In this document: piece by piece, positions 58,319 to 64,000 of the stretch
Numbering within the stretch: the stretch's first letter is position 1
How the letters are laid out: each line of letters begins with the position of its first letter
NCBI RefSeq assembly: GCF_905171765.1
Contig: NC_053391.1
Span: 151,610,839 to 151,674,838 of the forward strand
Direction of reading: 5' to 3'
Origin: Bufo bufo
Lineage: Eukaryota > Chordata > Amphibia > Anura > Bufonidae
DNA length: 64,000 bases
Notes under the pieces: generated by a model
Told to the model about the DNA's origin: nothing
Databases searched by the model: none
What the model saw: the letters and a program-made list of their open reading frames with translations, nothing else
Position numbers and translations under genes: made by a program

Positions 58319-59281
58319 TCAGGAGGTCTTCAGACAAGTCCCATCCGAAACAGACATGAGGGGATGGTTAATACTTGCTGTGTGCAGACGATGAATAGGT
58401 CGGCGCGGTGGAGGACGTGCAGATCTCCTCGAGGCCCAGTCCTCAGCCTCCCTGGGGTTACTAAAGAAAACGGTTTTCTCGCCATCTATGACTCTGAGGC
58501 GGGCCGGGTAGGCCATAGAGTACTGTAGATTTAGTTCCCGGAGGCGGCTCTGGAGATCAGCTGAGAAATCCGGGAAAAGGGAGACCCGTGCATTGTCGTG
58601 CCTGATATCCTGCTTGATTCTAGCCTGGCTAAGAATAAGATAGCAGTCTCTCCAATTCAAAAGGCGCGCCAGGAGAGGTCTTGGGGGAGCTCCGGGCGGG
58701 GGGTATCTGGCTGGAACACGGTGGGCTCTCTCCACCGCATACGCAAGAGAGAAGGGCACCTCAGAAAACTGCTCCTTGAACCAAGCCTCCAAGAACGCCG
58801 CCGGATCTCTGCCCTCAGCTTTCTCAGGTAGGCCCAGGATCCTCACATTATTGCGACGCGATCTATTTTCCAGGTCATCGCACTTCTGTTGCCACTGACC
58901 AACGGAGCGCTCCAGATCGTGCACTCTCCCTTCCATCGGTCTGGTCAGGTCTTCCAGGGCAGACACTTGGTCCTCAGTGGTCTTGACCCGATCCCTCAGT
59001 TGCTGCATATCATGGCGGAGCAGGCTGACATCCACCCTCACCTCCTCCAGCTTCCCGGTGAGCGAGGACTGGCATGATGATATCGCCACCAGCAGCTGAT
59101 CGTAAGCAGCTTTGAGAGTAAACTCAGGCTCGGTGTTGTCTTCAGCCTCTGCCTGCTGGGCGGCCTGCCCATGGGTGACTTCCGCGCGCGTTGGAGTTGC
59201 GGTCGCGGGGCCATTTTGGGCCTCAGGTCTGGCGAACTCTTTCATCCTCTCAGCGGCTTTCTGTGCTTTGTTAGGCCCCAT
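58319..59281 (-). CDS. L1 ORF1 protein (coiled coil + RRM)
   Basis: ORF1p is the RNA-binding chaperone that packages L1 RNA with ORF2p. The frame is open for 332 codons from 59317. I choose the ATG at 59281 (MGPNKAQKAAERMKEFARPE) because the upstream residues are an Arg-rich run unlike family starts. This gives ~320 residues, the usual L1 size. Regions: a low-complexity N-terminus (to ~70); a heptad-rich coiled coil (~85-145, LEEVRVDVSLLRHDMQQLRD onward); the RRM, opening with SRRNNVRILGLPE (~150-160); and a basic C-terminal domain with LLARLLNWRDCYLIL and a DGEKTVFFSNPREAEDW segment. No stop or shift is seen, in contrast to ORF2. Expression cannot be judged. Confidence 0.88.
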   Translation of the reverse strand: MGPNKAQKAAERMKEFARPEAQNGPATATPTRAEVTHGQAAQQAEAEDNTEPEFTLKAAYDQLLVAISSCQSSLTGKLEEVRVDVSLLRHDMQQLRDRVKTTEDQVSALEDLTRPMEGRVHDLERSVGQWQQKCDDLENRSRRNNVRILGLPEKAEGRDPAAFLEAWFKEQFSEVPFSLAYAVERAHRVPARYPPPGAPPRPLLARLLNWRDCYLILSQARIKQDIRHDNARVSLFPDFSADLQSRLRELNLQYSMAYPARLRVIDGEKTVFFSNPREAEDWASRRSARPPPRRPIHRLHTASINHPLMSVSDGTCLKTS

Positions 59282-59431
59282 ATTCGGTGTGCGGGGTCTC
59301 CTCCTGCGTCTACACACCGCCCACTCTGTGCCTGGAGTCGGCAGTTTGTCAGGATGGTGCAGGATTGTTGAGGGTAAGCGGAGCTACTCTCAAACGCGTG
59401 CTCTCATGCCGGTAGTTGGCCACGCCCCGCC

Positions 59432-59750
59432 CGCAATTCGATAATTATAACTTGAATTAATCGAATTGCGTTTTCAACTTAGCACTGCTATATTCAATAT
59501 TCGTTAACTTCGTTAATTCTAGCAAGCAGACCCATTAGAAACACAGCTCTAAGTTGAAATCGCAATTTGATTATTATAACTTGAATTAATCGAATTGCGA
59601 TTTCAACTTAGCAATGCTATAATCCATATTCGTTAACTTTGTTAATTCTAGCAAGCAGACCCATTAGAAACACAGCTCTAAGTTGAAATCACAATTCAAT
59701 TAATATAACTTGAAGTAATTGCATTGAGATTTCAACTTAGACCTGGTTTA
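59432..59750. repeat. 129-bp tandem array, right part
   Basis: Resumes the array of 50400-50686 after the L1. It begins with the duplicated CGCAATTCGATA and runs for about 2.5 units. Confidence 0.85.
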
Positions 59751-59762
59751 CTATGGTTGGCT

Positions 59763-60235
59763 TGGTAGAATTAGCGAAGATGACGAATATGACAAATGTA
59801 TTCGTCATATTCCTCAAAACGAAGATAACAAAGTATTCTCCATCTTCGTTTTAGCTCCATATTCGTCAACTTCGCTAATTCTAGCAATAAAATAGGAAAC
59901 TTGACTATAGAGACAGCTGTGTTTAATTCGCTATGCGATTATATTACTTTGCTTTTTTGAAAATAAATAGATTATAATAATTATCAAGTATTATGATTAT
60001 TTTATTTATTTTAAAAAAAAAAAAGTAATATTATCGCATAGCGAATTAAAAACTTAGCTGTCTCTAGTCAACTTTCCTATTTGATTCCTAGAATTAGCGA
60101 AGTTGATGAATATGGAGCTAAAACGAAGATGGAGAATACTTTGTTATCTTCGTTTTGAGGAATATGATGAATACATTCGTCATATTCGTCTTCTTCGCTA
60201 ATTCTAGATATCAAACCAATAGGAAAGTTACCTTA
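59763..60235. repeat. ~470-bp palindrome
   Basis: Arms of ~225 bp (59763-59990 against 60010-60235) contain TTCGTCATATTCCTCAAAAC, CTCCATCTTCGTTTTAGCTC and TTCGCTATGCGATTATATTA with their inverses. The centre is AT-rich (near 59995). This is the core of the host element at 50093-60350. Confidence 0.88.
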
Positions 60236-60350
60236 AGTTAAAATCGCAATACGCGATTATTTAAATTGCATATTAATCACGATAACTAGAATAATGACAA
60301 ATATTCGATTTCGACGAATATGAGACAAATATTCAAGCGAATATGTGAAA

Positions 60351-61640
60351 GTAGCCTTATAACTGCCACAGAGTTAACTCTCTGGATTGCTGTTGTTCCT
60401 TTAAGTTTTTGCTGTTACAAATACTCCCCTCAAACCTTTTTCCTTTAGTTACCTTCCCTCACCATCCCCTGCAGACCTCAGGCCATTCTAAAAAGATAAA
60501 TAATTACTCACCTCTAACCTTTAGCTCCACCGCTCCTGGTCAAACGCACTCATCCTTCACGTGCTTGCACTGCGACCAGATAATATACTGCATGAGGTTA
60601 CATGCACTACATCCTTGTGCTGTACACTTGAAGATAACTGTGCAGTGCGAGCACCCCGACAAGAGGAAGACCAGAGAACAGTGAGTACTTCTAGTGCTAG
60701 GAGTGCCATACTGGACGTTGATTGGGCTTCCTGTACTAATGAGCGCTTCCTCAATGGAAGCATTCATTAGTTAAATTAGAAAGTTATTTTTTATTACAAT
60801 AAATTTGCACCCCCCCCCATCCCCACCCCCCAAAGGTGCCTACTCTCGTCTACCTGTCGTCTTGACCCTGGCTTCCTGTATTTGATTTCAGAGGTAAAAA
60901 TGAAATCAACTTGGATAAAATATAGTCATCAAAATATATTATAAAATTTTATTTTAGCATGACTCAAATCTCTCATTTGTAGTCTCTTGCACGATTGATG
61001 ATTAGCTCAAGAATCGAGTCATCTAGTAAAGATTACTGCAGATTTTACACCGTTGTTATTACAAGATCCCTGTACATTGATAGAGTAAGATGTTTGTAGT
61101 TGTACAAGAAATCCATCCTCTCACCACATGGTGTTAATGATGAGTTGATACAATAAATCGCAGTCATTATGTTAGTTTGTCTTTTACATGAAGGTGATTT
61201 AAAGGGCGTGTGGTGTATTTTTATTTTTTTTCCTATGGATTTAGAACTGTTGGGAAATTTGGGAAATTATTGATAAAATAAAAGAAGCAGTGAAAGTAAA
61301 GCAATAGTGACACCAGGAGAAAGCTGTACATATACAGTCACCAATGTAACTTAAAATGAATTAGCAAAATACTTTTTGTTGCTAGGGAAAACAGCCTCTG
61401 TTAAACTTTAAAAGAAAAACAACACTTAATTTTATTTATATTTTTTTACAAACTGCATACATTGTTAATGTCAATCATTGCCCACAGTGGTCACCAATAG
61501 TGTTGACATATTACCCCTGCGGCCAGAGATTACATGCAGTAGTTATATGGTTCGGTATGATACTTATGCCCAATATACTGCCCCAGCAGCACCAAATACA
61601 CATTGCTGATGATTTTATAGCATTCTAAACAGTTTGTGAA
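60351..61640. other. Sparse sequence, no gene
   Basis: Contains a small hairpin (GAGCGCTTCC-type stem with CTAATG/CATTAG ends, 60737-60772), a C-run (60811-60820) and no convincing ORF. The 91-codon frame at 60409-60684 has no recognisable domain. Confidence 0.5.
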
Positions 61641-61647
61641 ACATTTT

Positions 61648-61965
61648 CAGTAATGTTCCCCTATAGTGCCCCCAGTAATGTCCCCTACAGTGCCAACAGT
61701 AATTTTACCCACAATGTTCAGTAATGTCCTTCAAAGTGCCCCCAGTAATATTTCCCACAATGTACTCTACAATGCCCCAGTAATGTTTCCTATAGTTCCG
61801 CCAGTAATGTCACCCCCAGTGTCCCTGGTAATGTCACCACAGTGCCCCTAGTAATGTCCACTATAGTGCCCCCAGTAATGTTCCCCACAGCAGCCCTAGT
61901 ATTGTCCGAAACACCCCCAGTAATGTCCCGACAGTGCCCCCAGTAATGTCCTGAATTGTCCCCAA
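61648..61965 (+). repeat. ~26-bp minisatellite
   Basis: Repeats of CCCCCAGTAATGTCC plus a variable CCTACAGTG-like part. About eleven diverged units, spaced roughly 24-30 bp. Confidence 0.8.
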
Positions 61966-62263
61966 GTGGCCATCCCCTCCCAACCTGTGATGCAGACTTA
62001 TGGCCTGAATTGCCTATGTTTAGAGTAGGTGTATTATAGTAGGCCTGAGGCCTATAAGGGTGTATGGGGAGGTAGCAAACCATTGGCTCCAGTACCCTGC
62101 CACAGTATTTAACTGCATTGCCCTCCCAAGGATGGTGCTACAGTCAAATTCGGGAGGTGTACCTGAGGCCACCGGCCTGGTATGTAAGTCATGGACTCTT
62201 AATACTAGTAGCACCAGATCATTATATACCCAGCTGCTGACCATGTGGGCTCGGATGGCCCCC
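61966..62263. other. No feature seen
   Basis: Unremarkable sequence, short chance ORFs only. Confidence 0.45.
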
Positions 62264-62878
62264 TGTCACGGCTGAGGATGGGGGAAATCCTCAGCCGTGC
62301 GCTGCCATGTGCTGTAGGCCTATTCGGCCAGGAGAACAGGATAGGGAGCAGGTCACCTCCTACAGCGTCCCTACCCTGACCCTAACTCCTAACTGCATGG
62401 GCCGACCTTAAAGGTAGGAGGACCCATGCGCAGGAACCTCGGATCCCTAACTCACCCTCCGTCCGGTCCCTGCGCTAGGAGTCAGGGTAAGACGACCTAC
62501 TCCTCCTAGGCACGGAGGAGCAGGAGTCTCAATGGCCAAGCTGTTGGGAAAAGGGGAACTCATACAGCCTTACGGGAATGACAGGCGAACTATTAGTTCC
62601 ACCAACCTGTCACAGCCTTGCTGACTGGATCCCTGCGCAAACAGGAATCCAGAACCGTAAGCTGCACCAAACACATAGAAAGGTCCCAACAGAACATAAC
62701 ATACAACATCAACACACAGCAGACATAAACATAAGGACAATATCTTTATGACCACAGGGGTGGCTCTCACTGGCAGATAGTAACACAGGAGGCTGCTCCA
62801 GCAAGCATGGCTGAAACAACCCACAGAGCCATGCTAACAGTGAGGCTATATAGGCCACGGTCACTGACTGCCATGACA
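62264..62878 (-). repeat. Solo LTR
   Basis: 615 bp with termini TGTCACGG and CCATGACA, flanked by CCCCC (62259-62263) and CTCCC (62879-62883), a 5-bp duplication with one mismatch. On the minus strand it has a TATA box (CCTATATAGC near 62848), so I orient it minus. It is related to 45896-46842. Confidence 0.75.
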
Positions 62879-63385
62879 CTCCCTGGGCATCTGCAATGTG
62901 GAGTCTAAGACCAGTCCACCAGATATAAGGTGATATAAGGTGCATAAAGCAAACCTTTCCCCAACACAACAGAGCCAAGCCGGATCTTAAATATTCCCAC
63001 ATCCTATATGGGTGGGGTGTAAATATCAAGTATCTAATCAATAGGTTCACATAAGAAGAGAGTACCAGAATCCGACATATGCCGGACACAGGCAGCACCC
63101 ACCGGATTCTATTCACTATAAAGGGGGCCCATCGGGTTCTTTTGTAAATACCAACATTTTCCCAAATTAAATACCATGACATGCAATGCTATTTCATCTT
63201 TTATTTTTGCTGTAATCTGCTACAGAGGCTAATGCCTGAACCTGTAAGACTAAGCGCACTGCAGATGTGCACTTAGTCTTATTCATTCTTGAACTGTAAT
63301 ATATTGTACATGTAGTAGGATGATAGAAGTAGCATCTCAGATTTTGATGCACATGTGCAAAATTTCTGCTTAGAGAAACTTTCAG
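62879..63385. other. No feature seen
   Basis: No gene or repeat recognised. A 157-codon minus-strand frame (62709-63182) runs across the LTR boundary and has no known domain. Confidence 0.45.
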
Positions 63386-63990
63386 ATCTATGGTGTTACA
63401 GTATGTGTCCTAAATACAGATTCTCTATTCAGGTACCATTGATATCAATGTATTTACTCTAGAATATCTGTTTTATGAGAAAATATTATGATCTGGTATG
63501 AGAGGTGGGTACAGAGTGAACCCACTGTGCCAACTAATTGGTTTGGCTTTGGGTTAAACCTAAGGGCGTTGTCCTCTGATATTCACCATTTAATTGCTGT
63601 ACACAGATCTGGACTTGATTGCAATCAAACAACCACACCACTACCAACTGAAGTACTCCTAGAATAGTTTTCAGTTGACTCACGGGGATCATAGACACAG
63701 ATACAATCCACCAAGGGGTCAGACAATATGAGTAGTTAGGAGACAGGCAGAGTTCAGGGCAGGCAGTGTACTATCATATTCAAGAGATAGGTCTGAAGTT
63801 AGGGCCTGGCGGCAGTAGGGCAATTCTAGATGAGGTAAAGGTTCGAGCAGGCCGCTAGGAGTTAAAGTCAGGTGTCTTTCAAGTATATTGTGCTACAGTA
63901 TGTCATCAATACAGATTCTGTATACAGGTGCCATAGATTTTAATGTATTTGCCCTGGAATATCTGTTTTAAAAGAAGAGTTTCAGAGTTC
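63386..63990. repeat. Diverged ~105-bp direct repeat flanking ~390 bp
   Basis: 63386-63493 and 63880-63990 share GTGYTACAGTATGT, ATACAGATTCT, CAGGTRCCAT and AATATCTGTTTTA in the same order. The DNA between them has no coding domain. It could be two satellite units split by an insertion, or short LTR-like repeats of a small element. Confidence 0.6.
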
Positions 63991-64000
63991 AGTACACAGG

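Larger units (their letters stand above)
50687..59431 (-). mobile_element. Full-length L1-clade LINE with 12-bp target duplication
   Basis: Flanked by CGCAATTCGATA (50675-50686 and 59432-59443) inside the 129-bp array. On the minus strand it has a short 5' UTR beginning GGGCGGGGCGTGGCC, ORF1, a ~490-bp gap, ORF2 and a 3' UTR ending in an A-rich tail (AGTTAAAAAAAAAATAA). Without the LTR element inserted in ORF2 it is ~5.6 kb, a normal full-length size. ORF1 is open; ORF2 has frameshifts, stops and the insertion, so the copy is dead. Confidence 0.92.
50093..60350. mobile_element. Satellite-bearing non-autonomous element (hAT-like), host of the nest
   Basis: The left end TAGTGTTGAGCACGAATATT has the usual hAT start. 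The interior carries a 129-bp tandem array (50400-50686 and 59432-59750) and a long palindrome (59763-60235). The right part is made of AATATTCG/CGAATATG words (60290-60345). About 8.7 kb of the span is the L1 inserted at 50687. No transposase, and no 8-bp duplication could be matched, so class and right end are tentative. Confidence 0.55.

Overview
This window looks like repeat-dominated nuclear DNA of an amphibian, most likely a neobatrachian frog. The reasons are the mix of families: L1-clade LINEs with CWRC-type zinc knuckles, Tc1 elements, TTAA-target and TAA-target non-autonomous DNA transposons, ZBED-type hAT relics, a chromodomain gypsy element, and large satellite-bearing non-autonomous elements. 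I see no host protein-coding gene, tRNA gene or CRISPR array. Every recognisable coding region belongs to a transposable element, and nearly all are broken. The L1 ORF1 at 58319-59281 is the only long one that looks open throughout.

Layout. 1-994: 3' ends of an L1 and of a Tc1 element. 995-11333: a ~73-bp satellite (roughly 115-120 units), split by a complete Tc1 (4585-6201) whose empty site can be read from a sister repeat unit. 11334-17757: a ~100-bp tandem array, interrupted by a 2.5-kb fold-back element (12340-14851) with 817-bp inverted arms, an 11-bp target duplication and a hammerhead-ribozyme-like motif. 17762-22426: a TTAA-flanked element that carries its own arrays (a ~770-bp double palindrome, a 191-bp satellite and a row of hairpins). 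22431-27356: an element tail, sparse sequence and small MITEs. 27357-34602: hAT relics in opposite orientations around a truncated gypsy/chromovirus; the minus-strand hAT carries an 18S rRNA-derived segment. 35045-40261: several palindromic MITEs and a second Tc1 (35750-37325). 40666-44722: a second fold-back element with a hammerhead-like motif, itself split by a TTAA element. 44723-49745: tandem repeats and solo LTRs, one with a perfect CCTCG duplication.

50093-60350 is a three-level nest. A non-autonomous element with a 129-bp array was hit by a full-length L1 (50687-59431, minus strand, 12-bp TSD). The L1 ORF2 was then hit by a non-autonomous LTR retrotransposon (53500-56628) with ~98% similar LTRs and a repeat-rich gag-like protein. 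60351-64000: sparse sequence, a minisatellite, a solo LTR and a diverged direct repeat.

The most interesting theme is structural. Elements of different superfamilies here are built from nested palindromes and home-grown satellites. Two unrelated fold-back elements carry the same hammerhead-like core in the same relation to an inverted arm, which suggests a Penelope-like or retrozyme-like group. Repeat boundaries and identities were judged by eye, so array edges are approximate to tens of bases.
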